From assembly GCA_035541195.1 (NCBI GenBank), contig DATKNU010000143.1, positions 1-13,218 on the forward strand: a stretch of 13,218 nt of DNA, written 5' to 3'. This document shows, in pieces, positions 1 to 7,488 of the stretch. Below the pieces are notes generated by a model. That model was not told the origin of the DNA, ran no database searches, and saw only the letters and a list, made by a program, of their open reading frames with translations. The position numbers and the translations under genes were made by a program. This DNA is from Muellerivita sp035541195. Its GTDB lineage: Bacteria > Oederibacteriota > Muellerivitia > Muellerivitales > Muellerivitaceae. Numbering within the stretch: the first letter of the stretch is position 1; each line of letters opens with the position of its first letter.

Positions 1-316
1 CGCGCTTGAGAAAGGCCCCATAGCGCAGGCCCGGCGCCAAAACCGTGGGCACATCCTTCAAACTATGGATCGCGGCCCGGATACGGCCCGCCAGCAAGGC
101 CTCATCCAACTCCCGGGTGAAGAGGCCTTGGACTGAGGGATCCAGGCTTTCATCGGGGGCCAGGGAGGCTGAAAAGCGGTCACCGGTGGTCTTGATGATT
201 TCAAGCGCGACGGTTTGGGGGGCCGCCAAAGCGGCGATCTGAACCCGGACCTGCTCGGCCTGGGCCAGCGCCAAGGCGCTTCCTCGGGTACCCAATAAGA
301 AGGGGGACAGGCTCAC
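1..316 (-). CDS. hemC: Porphobilinogen deaminase (hydroxymethylbilane synthase), N-terminal part, cut by window edge
   Basis: HemC polymerises four porphobilinogen molecules into hydroxymethylbilane in the cytoplasm, an early step of tetrapyrrole synthesis. I translated this stretch by hand: 105 codons are open to the left edge and carry the family's landmarks in order. These are LGTRGSALALAQAE at residues 8-21, KTTGDR at 42-47, GLFTRELDEALL at 64-75 and HSLKDVP at 84-90. Asp88 matches the catalytic Asp84 of E. coli HemC and Lys87 its neighbour Lys83. The cofactor-attachment cysteine would lie beyond the window. The start is GTG at 316, sharing a GTGA overlap with the hemA stop, which points to translational coupling. 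A GGAGG sits only one base before this GTG, closer than usual. No in-frame ATG exists before the first conserved motif, so GTG is the best choice. The family call is secure; the exact start is less so. Confidence 0.93.
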   Translation of the reverse strand, partial: MSLSPFLLGTRGSALALAQAEQVRVQIAALAAPQTVALEIIKTTGDRFSASLAPDESLDPSVQGLFTRELDEALLAGRIRAAIHSLKDVPTVLAPGLRYGAFLKR

Positions 317-1584
317 TCCTCCGGGCCTTTCCAAAGCCCGAAAAGGTCGTTGAGCATCTTGGCGTATTCGAACCGCTCCCGCGCGTCCGGGAGGTTCTTG
401 AGGGTCACCAAGGGGGCGTGCAAAAGATGGGCCGCCAGGTCCCGGCTCAAACGCTCCACCAGGGCCCGGTCCTTTTCGTCCAAATGGGCCAGCCGCTTGG
501 AGAAATCGTCCCATTCCTCCTGGCGGACGCTCTCAAAACGTTCCTTCAGCCGCACGATGGTGGGAACCAGTTCCAAGTTGTTCAACCAGGAGCAGAGCCC
601 GTCGATTTCCCGGCTTAAGATCTCGTCGGCGGCCGCCATGGCCTTTTGGCGCTCCTGTTGGTTGCTCTGGGCCACCGCCGAAAGGTCGTCGATGTTGTAA
701 AGGTAGACTTGGGCCTGGCGGCCCGCCTCGGCGTCCACGTTGCGGGGTACGCCCAAGTCGATGATGAAAAGGGGCTTGCCCTTGCGCGAGCGCATGGCGG
801 CCTCAACGTCCGGGGCGCCCACCAGCGCCCGTTCCACCTGCAGGGACGTCAACACGATGTCCGCTTCCCCCATTTGGGCGATGCCTTGATCCAGGGAAAG
901 GCCCTGCCCCTTGAGCTTGGCGGCCAAGGCCTTGGCCTTTTCCAGGGTGCGGTTGGCCACCCAAAAATCCGCGACCCCCTCCCCCGCCAGGTATTTGGCG
1001 GTCAGTTCGCTCATCTCACCCGCGCCCAAGAGCAGCACCTTTTTCTGGGCCAGGTCCCCGAAAATCTTACCCGCCAAGCTCACCGCCACGCTGGAAACGC
1101 TCACCGGCATGCGGGCGATCTCGGTCTGGCTGCGCACGGTTTTAGCCGCCGAAAAAGCCCGGTTGAAGATGCCCGTCAGGGTGGACCCCGCCATCCCGGC
1201 TTCCACCGAGAAACGGAAGGCTTCCTTCACCTGGCCCAGGATTTGGGACTCCCCCACCACCATGGAATCCAACGAGGCCGCCACCCGGAACAAATGGCGG
1301 AAGGCCTCCAAATCTTCGTGCCGGTAAAAATACTTGCGGGCCTCCGCCGGGGAAAGGCGGTGATAGGCTTGCAGTTTTTTGCGGATAAGCGCCGTCACCT
1401 CGGCGGCGGGTTCGGCCAGGAAATAAAATTCCACCCGGTTGCAGGTGGACAAGAAGGCGGCCTCGGGCGCCAGGGCCTTCAAATCCCGCAAGAAAGCCTT
1501 CACGGCGTCCGGCGCCAGGGCGTATTTCTCCCGGATGGAAACCGGCGCGGTGGCGTGGTTGAGGCCGAAAACCTGGAATTTCAT
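313..1584 (-). CDS. hemA: Glutamyl-tRNA reductase
   Basis: HemA reduces the glutamate of Glu-tRNA(Glu) to glutamate-1-semialdehyde with NADPH, the first committed step of C5-pathway tetrapyrrole synthesis, in the cytoplasm. The 423-residue product has normal length. It begins with the typical FGLNHATAPVSIREK (residues 6-20). The catalytic cysteine is Cys48 in LSTCNRVEFY, GESQILGQVKEAF is at 111-123, and the NADPH-binding segment LLLGAGEMSELTAKYL is at 184-199, followed by ANRT at 210-213. The C-terminal part is the helical dimerisation domain. The ATG at 1584 gives exactly the expected N-terminus. The ribosome-binding site is weak (an AAGG about 13 nt upstream), and the gene lies 15 nt after the CcsA/HemX gene, so it is probably translated from the same mRNA. 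It overlaps hemC by 4 nt. Presence of HemA means this organism makes heme from glutamate, not by the glycine-dependent ALA synthase route. Confidence 0.97.
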   Translation of the reverse strand: MKFQVFGLNHATAPVSIREKYALAPDAVKAFLRDLKALAPEAAFLSTCNRVEFYFLAEPAAEVTALIRKKLQAYHRLSPAEARKYFYRHEDLEAFRHLFRVAASLDSMVVGESQILGQVKEAFRFSVEAGMAGSTLTGIFNRAFSAAKTVRSQTEIARMPVSVSSVAVSLAGKIFGDLAQKKVLLLGAGEMSELTAKYLAGEGVADFWVANRTLEKAKALAAKLKGQGLSLDQGIAQMGEADIVLTSLQVERALVGAPDVEAAMRSRKGKPLFIIDLGVPRNVDAEAGRQAQVYLYNIDDLSAVAQSNQQERQKAMAAADEILSREIDGLCSWLNNLELVPTIVRLKERFESVRQEEWDDFSKRLAHLDEKDRALVERLSRDLAAHLLHAPLVTLKNLPDARERFEYAKMLNDLFGLWKGPEE

Positions 1585-1599
1585 TGGCCGGTGCCCGCC

Positions 1600-2421
1600 T
1601 TAATAGACATGCCGGGAATTCAGGAAGACCTGGACCCCCAGAAAAGTGAAGAGGGCCAGGAAATAACCGGCCAAGACCAGCACCATGGTTTTTTTACCCC
1701 GGAGGCCCAACCCCCAACGGCCCAGGAAAAAAGCCGCGTAGATGAGGAGCACCGAGAAGGACCCCAGGATCTTCGGGTCCGAGCAAGGAATCCCGCCCCA
1801 AACCTTGAGGGCCTGGAAGATCCCCATGAAAAGACCGGCGGCCCATAAAAGGAAGCCCCACCCGGTGAAAAAAACCGTGAGCCCTTCCAGCGAGTCCAAG
1901 GCGGGCAGGTGGTTCGCCCACTTGCGCAGTTGGTGCCGCTTGATCTGGCTTTCCTGGAGCCAATAGGTGACTCCCACCCCGAAACCCAAGGTGAAGAAGG
2001 AATAACCCAACAGCGTGAGGAAGATGTGGAGGGCGATCAGGGGCTCGGTCAAAAGCGACGACATGGGGCCTTGGCCCTTGGCCGCCGCCACCAGGGAAAA
2101 AACCGACAACAGGAAAATGAAAGGCAAGAAGAGGACGCTCAGCAAAGGCGCCGAAACCTTCGACCGGCCCAGGGCTAAAGCCACGCCCAAGGAAAAAGCC
2201 AGCACCGACAATATCTCCGACAGGTTGGTAACCGGGGTGTACCCTTGGCTCCCTCCCAAGGCCGCCAGGAAAACGGCCTGCAACCCAATCCCCCAGGTCA
2301 GCCAACGGAAGGCCGAGGCTTCCAGGGCCGGGTCCAAATAAGCCAAATAGCGGAAGGCCTGGGCGGCGCCCAGGCCATAGGCCGCCACGGCCAAACCCAA
2401 CAGGATATCCAAGCCTTTCAT
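1600..2421 (-). CDS. ccsA: CcsA/HemX-family membrane protein (cytochrome c assembly domain)
   Basis: A 273-residue polytopic inner-membrane protein with about eight hydrophobic segments, fitting the CcsA/ResC/CcmC/HemX family. Recognisable points are the YTPVTNLSEILSVLAF segment (61-76, the family's 'P-x-x-N-x-x-E' helix), His132 in a transmembrane helix (LIALHIFLTLLGYSFFTLGF), and a C-terminal LGVQVFLNSRHVY with His271. True heme-delivering CcsA proteins carry a tryptophan-rich WWD motif (WGxxWSWDPKE). Here residues 208-217 read WGGIPCSDPK, so only the first Trp and the DPK remain. That, and its place directly upstream of hemA, resembles HemX, which in Bacillus affects HemA protein level, more than a cytochrome c heme ligase. 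The start is supported by a GGAGG 4 nt before the ATG. The family assignment is firm; the choice between cytochrome c maturation and a HemX role is inference. Confidence 0.85.
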   Translation of the reverse strand: MKGLDILLGLAVAAYGLGAAQAFRYLAYLDPALEASAFRWLTWGIGLQAVFLAALGGSQGYTPVTNLSEILSVLAFSLGVALALGRSKVSAPLLSVLFLPFIFLLSVFSLVAAAKGQGPMSSLLTEPLIALHIFLTLLGYSFFTLGFGVGVTYWLQESQIKRHQLRKWANHLPALDSLEGLTVFFTGWGFLLWAAGLFMGIFQALKVWGGIPCSDPKILGSFSVLLIYAAFFLGRWGLGLRGKKTMVLVLAGYFLALFTFLGVQVFLNSRHVY

Positions 2422-2425
2422 AATG

Positions 2426-2430
2426 CCTCC
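2426..2430 (-). promoter_or_regulatory. Shine-Dalgarno site for the CcsA/HemX gene
   Basis: A GGAGG on the minus strand, 4 nt before the ATG at 2421. It is a good match to the anti-Shine-Dalgarno sequence and fixes the start of the first gene of the hem cluster. Confidence 0.7.
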
Positions 2431-2445
2431 GGATGGTGACCGTCG

Positions 2446-2480
2446 AAAAGAAAAACCCCCGGCTATCCTAGCCGGGGGTT
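2446..2480 (-). terminator. Intrinsic terminator of the nuo operon
   Basis: A perfect 12-bp inverted repeat, AACCCCCGGCTA and TAGCCGGGGGTT on the plus strand (2454-2465 and 2469-2480), has only a 3-nt loop. On the minus strand the stem is followed by TTTTTCTTTT, partly shared with the stem, giving a classic Rho-independent terminator for transcripts coming from nuoN, whose stop is 51 nt upstream. On the plus strand the stem is followed by GGTTGGTTTT, a weaker T-tract, and no plus-strand gene needs it. The T-tract ends only 24 nt before the start codon of the next gene, which is unusually tight. Confidence 0.93.
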
Positions 2481-2493
2481 GGTTGGTTTTCTA
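2465..2493 (-). promoter_or_regulatory. Possible sigma-70-like promoter for the ccsA-hemA-hemC cluster, inside the terminator
   Basis: On the minus strand TAGAAA (2488-2493, 4 of 6 to the -35 consensus) and TAGGAT (2465-2470, 4 of 6 to the -10 consensus) are separated by exactly 17 nt. The -10 would lie in the terminator's loop and inner stem, and transcription would start near 2458, within the distal arm. Such a transcript would lack the proximal arm and so escape termination. The hexamers are only moderate matches, so this is a suggestion. No better promoter was seen between 2422 and 2531. Confidence 0.25.
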
Positions 2494-2531
2494 GCTATGC
2501 CCCACCCTTGGGCCCGCTTGTTTCACCGGCC

Positions 2532-3986
2532 TTAAAAAAGGGACGAAGCGGCGCTTTGGGCCCATTGGGCGATGGGCGTGGGCCAAAAACCGAAGAGGAC
2601 GATGGCCATCAGGCAAAAACCCAGCACGCATTTTTCCAATAAGCCGGCCTCAATGGGGGAAGGATCCTTGGGCTCGGCCAAAAGGGCCTGGCGGACAATT
2701 TGCAGGTAGTAGTAAAGCGAGACCGCGCTGAAGAGGACCCCCAACAAGGCCAACCAGGTATAGCCCTTGGCGACCGCCGCGCTGAAGAGAAACCATTTGC
2801 CGGCGAAGCCCGCGAAAGGCGGAAGTCCCGCCAGGGAGAAAAGTCCGGCGGTCAAAACCGCGGCCAGGAAGGGCTCCCTTTTCCACAATCCGGCGTAATC
2901 GACGATCCGCTCGCCGCCCGTTTTGGAGGAGACCACCGCGGCCACCAAGAAGACGCCCAGATTGGCGAAAAGGTAAGCGGCCAAGTAAAAGAGCAGGGCG
3001 CCGATCCCCAAGGTTCCCCCCGCCAAGAGTCCCGTGACCAGATAACCGGCTTGGGCGATGGAGGAATAACCCATCAGGCGCTTCAGGTTGGTTTGGGGCA
3101 GGGCTTCCAAATTTCCAAGGATCATGCTCAAGGCCGCCAGAACGGCGAAAAGTCCCGTCCAAACGGGAAGCAGGGCCGGGGCGGTCAAGCCCACCCAAAA
3201 AATCCGGGCCAGGGCGGCGAAGCCCGCGATCTTGGAAACCACCGACAGGTAGGCCGTCACCGGCAAGGGCGCGCCCTCATAGACGTCGGGGGTCCACATG
3301 TGGAAAGGGGCCAGGGAGATTTTGAAGGCCAGGCCCGCCACGACCAAAATCACCGCCAATACCTCGATCGCACTGGAGGGTTGGGCCAGGAGGCTCTTCC
3401 CCATCTCGGCGATCACCGTGGTGCCGGTCAAACCGTAAAGATAAGAGAAGCCGAACAACAATAAAGCCGAGGAAAAGGCGCCCAAGAGCAAATACTTCAA
3501 CCCCGCCTCATTGCTGGCCTTGTCCTTTTTCAGGAAGGCCGCCAAAAGGAAGCTGCTGATGGTCAAGGTTTCCAACGACACATAGAGGGTGATGAGTTCC
3601 TGGGAGCCCGCCAGGCTGGTGGCGCCCGCGGCTGAGAAAAGCAGGATGGCCAGGAATTCGGAGCGGTGCCTAACCGCCTGGCTGTCCAAATAACGGAAGC
3701 TGGCCACCAAGGCCAGGAACGTCCCCAAAAGGATGAGGCCCTTGAAGAAAACCGCCAAGCCGTCCACCCGCAAGAAGCCATGGAAGGCCTCCGGGGGCAT
3801 GGCGCAAACCACCGCGCCACAGCGGCTTCCCGAGCAGGGCAGGGTGAGGAGCGCCCCCAAGACGCCCAAGAGCGCGAGCCAATCCATCGCCTTCTTTTGC
3901 CCCGGCAGGAACAAACCCACGCCAATGATCAACAGGGCCGTGGCGATGAGCCAAATTTCGGTTTGAAAAGCGGAGAACTCGATCAC
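2532..3986 (-). CDS. nuoN: NADH-quinone oxidoreductase subunit N (antiporter-like membrane subunit)
   Basis: NuoN is one of three Mrp-antiporter-like proton-translocating subunits in the membrane arm of complex I. The 484-residue protein shows the usual multi-helix pattern. The expected channel residues are all present: Glu139 in LYVSLETLTISSF (TM5), Lys164 in GLKYLLLGA, Lys222 in GLAFKISLAPFHMWTPDVYEGAP (TM7), Lys252 in VVSKIAGF (TM8), and Lys397 in GLPPFAGFAGKWFLF (TM12). They correspond to the key residues of E. coli NuoN. An unusual stretch at residues 51-61 has three cysteines (C51, C56, C61) in a loop. The start is GTG at 3986, overlapping the nuoM stop as GTGA, with GGGAGGG 5 nt upstream. 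It is the last gene of the operon and is followed by the terminator. Confidence 0.97.
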   Translation of the reverse strand: MIEFSAFQTEIWLIATALLIIGVGLFLPGQKKAMDWLALLGVLGALLTLPCSGSRCGAVVCAMPPEAFHGFLRVDGLAVFFKGLILLGTFLALVASFRYLDSQAVRHRSEFLAILLFSAAGATSLAGSQELITLYVSLETLTISSFLLAAFLKKDKASNEAGLKYLLLGAFSSALLLFGFSYLYGLTGTTVIAEMGKSLLAQPSSAIEVLAVILVVAGLAFKISLAPFHMWTPDVYEGAPLPVTAYLSVVSKIAGFAALARIFWVGLTAPALLPVWTGLFAVLAALSMILGNLEALPQTNLKRLMGYSSIAQAGYLVTGLLAGGTLGIGALLFYLAAYLFANLGVFLVAAVVSSKTGGERIVDYAGLWKREPFLAAVLTAGLFSLAGLPPFAGFAGKWFLFSAAVAKGYTWLALLGVLFSAVSLYYYLQIVRQALLAEPKDPSPIEAGLLEKCVLGFCLMAIVLFGFWPTPIAQWAQSAASSLF

Positions 3987-5557
3987 TTAAACCCTCCCAG
4001 GTGGTCGATCAAGGGCACCAGGCTTGAATTCACCATGTCCGCCCAGGGCTTGGGATAAAGCCCGATGGCCAACGACAAGACCAACAATAAAACCAGCGGC
4101 AGGATTTCACGGGACCGGAGATCCACGAAAGGCCCCTCGGTGGGCCGGCGCACCGGCCCGAAAAAGACGTTTTGCATCAACCTTAGGTAATAAACCGCCC
4201 CGATTACGATGGCCGTGACGGCGATGGGAAAGAGGATCTTGAGGATCGCGAACCCGCCCTCAAAACCGCTGCGGAAGGCCCCCAAAAAAACCATGAACTC
4301 GGCCACGAAGCTGCTGAAACCCGGCAGTCCCACGTTGGCCATGGTGTTGAGCATGAAAAGCCCTCCCAAGACCGGCGCCAGTGCCGAAAGCCCGCCCAGC
4401 TGTTCCCACTGCCGGGTGCCCGTGCGGTTCTCGATGAGCCCCACCAGTCCGAAAGCGAAAGCCGTCAAGAGCCCCTGGGAAACCATCTGAAGGGCCGCGC
4501 CGCTGAAGCCCGTGGCCTCCAAGGTACAAATCCCCAGGACCAAATAACCGCAGTGGGCCACCGAGGAATAAGCCACGACGTATTTGATGTCCTTTTGCCG
4601 CAAAGCCACCAGTGAGGCGTAAAGCATATTGAGGACCGCCAAAACGGCGAAGAGGGGCAACCAATGCTTGGCCCCGTCGGGTAAAGCCGGCAGCGCCACC
4701 CGAAGCAGCCCATAGCCGCCCAGGGTCTTCAAGACCCCGGCGTTCATCATGGAAGCCGCCGTGGGAGCCGAGGCATAGGCGTCCGGCGACCAGGTGTGGA
4801 AAGGGATCAGGGCCAACAAAACCCCGAATCCCACCCCCAAAACCGGGAACCAGAAATTTTGGAAGGCCGGGCTGAAACCCGTCTGGGCGAGGTCCCCCAA
4901 GACCCGGATATCGAAGCTGTTGATGCCCGAGGCGAAATGAAGCGCCAAGAAACCCACCAGGATCAAGGCCGAGCCGCCCACTAGGTACAGGGCGAACTTG
5001 GTGGCCGCATATTGTTTACGCCCGCTTCCCCAAATGCCGATGAGCAGGAACATGGGCAGGATGTCGAGCTCATAGAAGAGGAAGAAAAAGAAGAGGTCCA
5101 GGCTCAGGAAAGCCCCCGCGGCCCCGGCGGTCATGAGCGAGAAGAATGCGAAATATTCCTTGGGCCGCGCGGGGGAATCCCAAGAGGCCAGCACGCCCGC
5201 CCAATAAACCGCCGACACCAGAATGAGCAGCGGCGCGCTCAAGCCGTCCACCCCCAGGGCGTAATGAAGCCCCAAACCCTCCAACCCGGGAAATTGCTCG
5301 GTGAATTGATAGCCGCCCAAGGCCGTCTGGTAAAGGCAGAAGATCTTCAAGGCCAAGCCCAATTGGGCCGAGGCGAAGAAAAGCGTCGCCCAGCGGGCCA
5401 AGCGCGCCGGGGCCCAAAAGCTGGCCAAGGCCGCTACCAACGGCAAGGCCATGTAGGTGGACAATAGCGGCAAGGCGTTGGGCCCGAGGGCCTCCGAGTG
5501 GAAAAGGAAGAGCCCCAAGGCCAACGGCACCAGGCTCACGGTGAGGATGGAAATCAT
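3983..5557 (-). CDS. nuoM: NADH-quinone oxidoreductase subunit M (antiporter-like), variant channel residues
   Basis: NuoM is the middle antiporter-like subunit of the complex I membrane arm. The 524-residue product has the family layout of about 14 helices. Glu163 lies in FFFFLFYELDILPMF (TM5), Lys187 in TM6, Lys277 in GVLKTLGGYGLLR (TM8), His335 in SSVAHCGYL, and Glu420 in GLPGFSSFVAEFMVF (TM12). Two normally conserved polar channel positions are changed. The lysine five residues before PFHTW in TM7 is Leu247 (codon TTG, 4817-4819), and the TM11 histidine of the QMxSHG motif is Gln361 (codon CAG, 4475-4477). I checked both in the nucleotides. The reading frame is intact and the sequence is otherwise well conserved, so it looks like a functional variant and not decay. 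The ATG at 5557 has GAGGGA about 7 nt upstream; the gene starts 19 nt after nuoL. Confidence 0.97.
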   Translation of the reverse strand: MISILTVSLVPLALGLFLFHSEALGPNALPLLSTYMALPLVAALASFWAPARLARWATLFFASAQLGLALKIFCLYQTALGGYQFTEQFPGLEGLGLHYALGVDGLSAPLLILVSAVYWAGVLASWDSPARPKEYFAFFSLMTAGAAGAFLSLDLFFFFLFYELDILPMFLLIGIWGSGRKQYAATKFALYLVGGSALILVGFLALHFASGINSFDIRVLGDLAQTGFSPAFQNFWFPVLGVGFGVLLALIPFHTWSPDAYASAPTAASMMNAGVLKTLGGYGLLRVALPALPDGAKHWLPLFAVLAVLNMLYASLVALRQKDIKYVVAYSSVAHCGYLVLGICTLEATGFSGAALQMVSQGLLTAFAFGLVGLIENRTGTRQWEQLGGLSALAPVLGGLFMLNTMANVGLPGFSSFVAEFMVFLGAFRSGFEGGFAILKILFPIAVTAIVIGAVYYLRLMQNVFFGPVRRPTEGPFVDLRSREILPLVLLLVLSLAIGLYPKPWADMVNSSLVPLIDHLGGFK

Positions 5558-5576
5558 TCGTTGTCCCTCGCTTGAA

Positions 5577-7448
5577 TTAAAAGCTCACGCATAAATAAAT
5601 GACCGCCACGGCCGCCAGGATGACCAAGGCGTAATTTTGGACCGAGCCGGTCTGGGTGAATCGCAACAGCCCTCCCAGGTCTTGGGTCAGGCGACCCAAG
5701 CCGTCCACCAATCCCCCATCAATGACTTGGCGGTCCAACCAGTCAAACAAGGACGCCAAGCCCCACGTGAATTTGCGCACCAACCAGCCATAGAACTCGT
5801 CGACGTAGTATTTGTTCTTCAAAAGCAGGTAAAGGGGGTGGAAGCGATCGGCGGCTTTCTGGGCCGAAAAGACCTTCCAATAGTAAAAAAGGCCCGAGAG
5901 CGTGAGACCCGCCAAGGCCACCAAGCTGGAAAAAAGCGCCAAAACGCCGTCGAAGCTCTCCGGGTGGGGCGCGGGGCCCTCGTAGACGAACCGAGAGAAA
6001 GCGTCCCAGCCGGGCCAATTGAGCCAACCCGCCGAAATGGAGAGCACCGCCAAAATCAAGAGAGGCACGGTCATGACCTTGGGCGACTCGTGGGCCGCCT
6101 GGGGGGACCGGGCCTCACCGAGGAAAACCACGAAAAAAAGCCGGAACATGTAGAAGGCCGTGAGGAAGGCCGTAAAGACGGCCGCCGCCAAAAGCCATTG
6201 GTGGCCCGGGACCGAACTGTCCCGGACGGCCGCGAAGATCTCATCCTTCGACCAAAAGCCGGCCAGCGGGGGGACCCCCGAGATGGCCAGCGCGGCGATG
6301 AGGAAGGTGACCCCGGTGACCCGCATGGGCTTCATCAAAGCGCCCATTTTCCAAATGTCGTTGGAATGGACGGCGTGGATCACGCTGCCCGCCCCCAGGA
6401 ACAAGAGCGCCTTGAAGCAGGCGTGGGTGGTCAGGTGGAACATGCCCGCCGTATAACCGCCCGCGCCCAGGGCCAGCATCATATAACCCAATTGGGAGAG
6501 CGTCGAATAAGCCAGGATGCGTTTGATGTCGTCCTGGGTCAGGGCGATGGAGGCCGCAAAAAGCGCCGTGAAGCCCCCTACGTAAGCCACCACCGTCATG
6601 GCGTGCAAGTCGGCCGAAAAGAGCGGGAAGGTGCGGGCCACCATGTAAACGCCCGCCGCCACCATGGTGGCGGCGTGGATGAGGGCCGAGACCGGCGTGG
6701 GGCCTTCCATCGCGTCCGGCAACCACACGTGCAGGGGAAATTGGGCGCTCTTCCCCACCGCGCCGCAGAAAAGAAGCAGGGCCAGGATGGAAACAAACCC
6801 GGAGGTGTAGGTGCCATGGGCCACCCCCTGGGTCACCAGGGCTTCCACCTGGGTGAAGTCGAAATTATTGAAGGTCATCCCGATGGCGGCCACGCCCATG
6901 AGGAACCCCACGTCGCCGATGCGGTTCACCACGAACGCCTTTTTGGCGGCCTCGGCGGCCTCGGGCTTGAAGTACCAGAAGCCCACCAAAAGATAAGAGC
7001 TGACGCCCACCAATTCCCATCCGACGAAAATCTGCAGGAAGTTGGTGGAGACCACCAGCAACAGCATGGAGGCGGTGAAAAGCGAGAGGTAGGAATAATA
7101 AGTGGATAAGCGCTCATCATCCTGCAGGTATCCCAGGGAATAAACCTGGACCAACAACGAAACCAGCGTCACCACTAGGAGCATATTCACGCTCAAGGGA
7201 TCGATCAAAACGCCCATATTGGCCTGCCAGGGCGGCACCGACAGCCAAGTCCAGTTCATGGCGAAAACCCGACCCGCCGGATCCAGGGCCAACAAATGAA
7301 GGAACAGGCAAACCGAGAGGGCCAGGCAAACCGCCATGACGCCGATGGAAATAGACGCCGAGAGGCCCTTGGAACGCTTGGTCAAAAGGGCGATCAGGAC
7401 GAAGGCCAGCGCCGGCAAGGCGGGAATCAGCCAGGAATACTGGATCAT
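5577..7448 (-). CDS. nuoL: NADH-quinone oxidoreductase subunit L (distal antiporter-like subunit)
   Basis: NuoL is the outermost proton-translocating subunit of complex I. It carries the long lateral helix that runs along the membrane arm. The product is 623 residues, close to the usual length. Channel residues are intact: Glu145 in FVGWELVGVSSYLL, Asp179 in NRIGDVGFL, Lys233 in GAVGKSAQFPLHVWLPDAMEGPTPVSALIHAATMV (TM7 region, residues 229-263), Lys346 in THACFKALLFLGAGSVIHA, and Lys401-Asp402 in FWSKDEIF. The C-terminus has YYVDEFYGWLV and a final hydrophobic helix, consistent with an intact lateral helix and anchor. The ATG at 7448 is preceded by AGGAAAGG with about 5 nt spacing and gives the standard N-terminus. 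An in-frame extension upstream to 7520 overlaps nuoK and looks non-coding. The gap from nuoK is 40 nt. Confidence 0.97.
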   Translation of the reverse strand: MIQYSWLIPALPALAFVLIALLTKRSKGLSASISIGVMAVCLALSVCLFLHLLALDPAGRVFAMNWTWLSVPPWQANMGVLIDPLSVNMLLVVTLVSLLVQVYSLGYLQDDERLSTYYSYLSLFTASMLLLVVSTNFLQIFVGWELVGVSSYLLVGFWYFKPEAAEAAKKAFVVNRIGDVGFLMGVAAIGMTFNNFDFTQVEALVTQGVAHGTYTSGFVSILALLLFCGAVGKSAQFPLHVWLPDAMEGPTPVSALIHAATMVAAGVYMVARTFPLFSADLHAMTVVAYVGGFTALFAASIALTQDDIKRILAYSTLSQLGYMMLALGAGGYTAGMFHLTTHACFKALLFLGAGSVIHAVHSNDIWKMGALMKPMRVTGVTFLIAALAISGVPPLAGFWSKDEIFAAVRDSSVPGHQWLLAAAVFTAFLTAFYMFRLFFVVFLGEARSPQAAHESPKVMTVPLLILAVLSISAGWLNWPGWDAFSRFVYEGPAPHPESFDGVLALFSSLVALAGLTLSGLFYYWKVFSAQKAADRFHPLYLLLKNKYYVDEFYGWLVRKFTWGLASLFDWLDRQVIDGGLVDGLGRLTQDLGGLLRFTQTGSVQNYALVILAAVAVIYLCVSF

Positions 7449-7488
7449 GAGACCTTTCCTTCCATCAAGATGGGACGACGGGTGCGGC

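Noticed and set aside
646..1848. 400-codon open frame on the plus strand across hemA and the 3' end of the CcsA/HemX gene
   Set aside because: It is antisense to two well-supported genes, has low-complexity composition, and shows no ribosome-binding site or domain.
5637..7109. Long open frame of 490 codons on the plus strand opposite nuoL
   Set aside because: It is antisense to a gene with clear NuoL motifs. Its predicted product is rich in Gln, Gly, His, Arg and Glu with no recognisable domain, as expected from the complement of a GC-rich membrane-protein gene.
7460..7475. Small inverted repeat CCATC/GATGG in the nuoK-nuoL gap
   Set aside because: A five-base-pair stem with a 2-nt loop is too short to be meaningful without conservation evidence.
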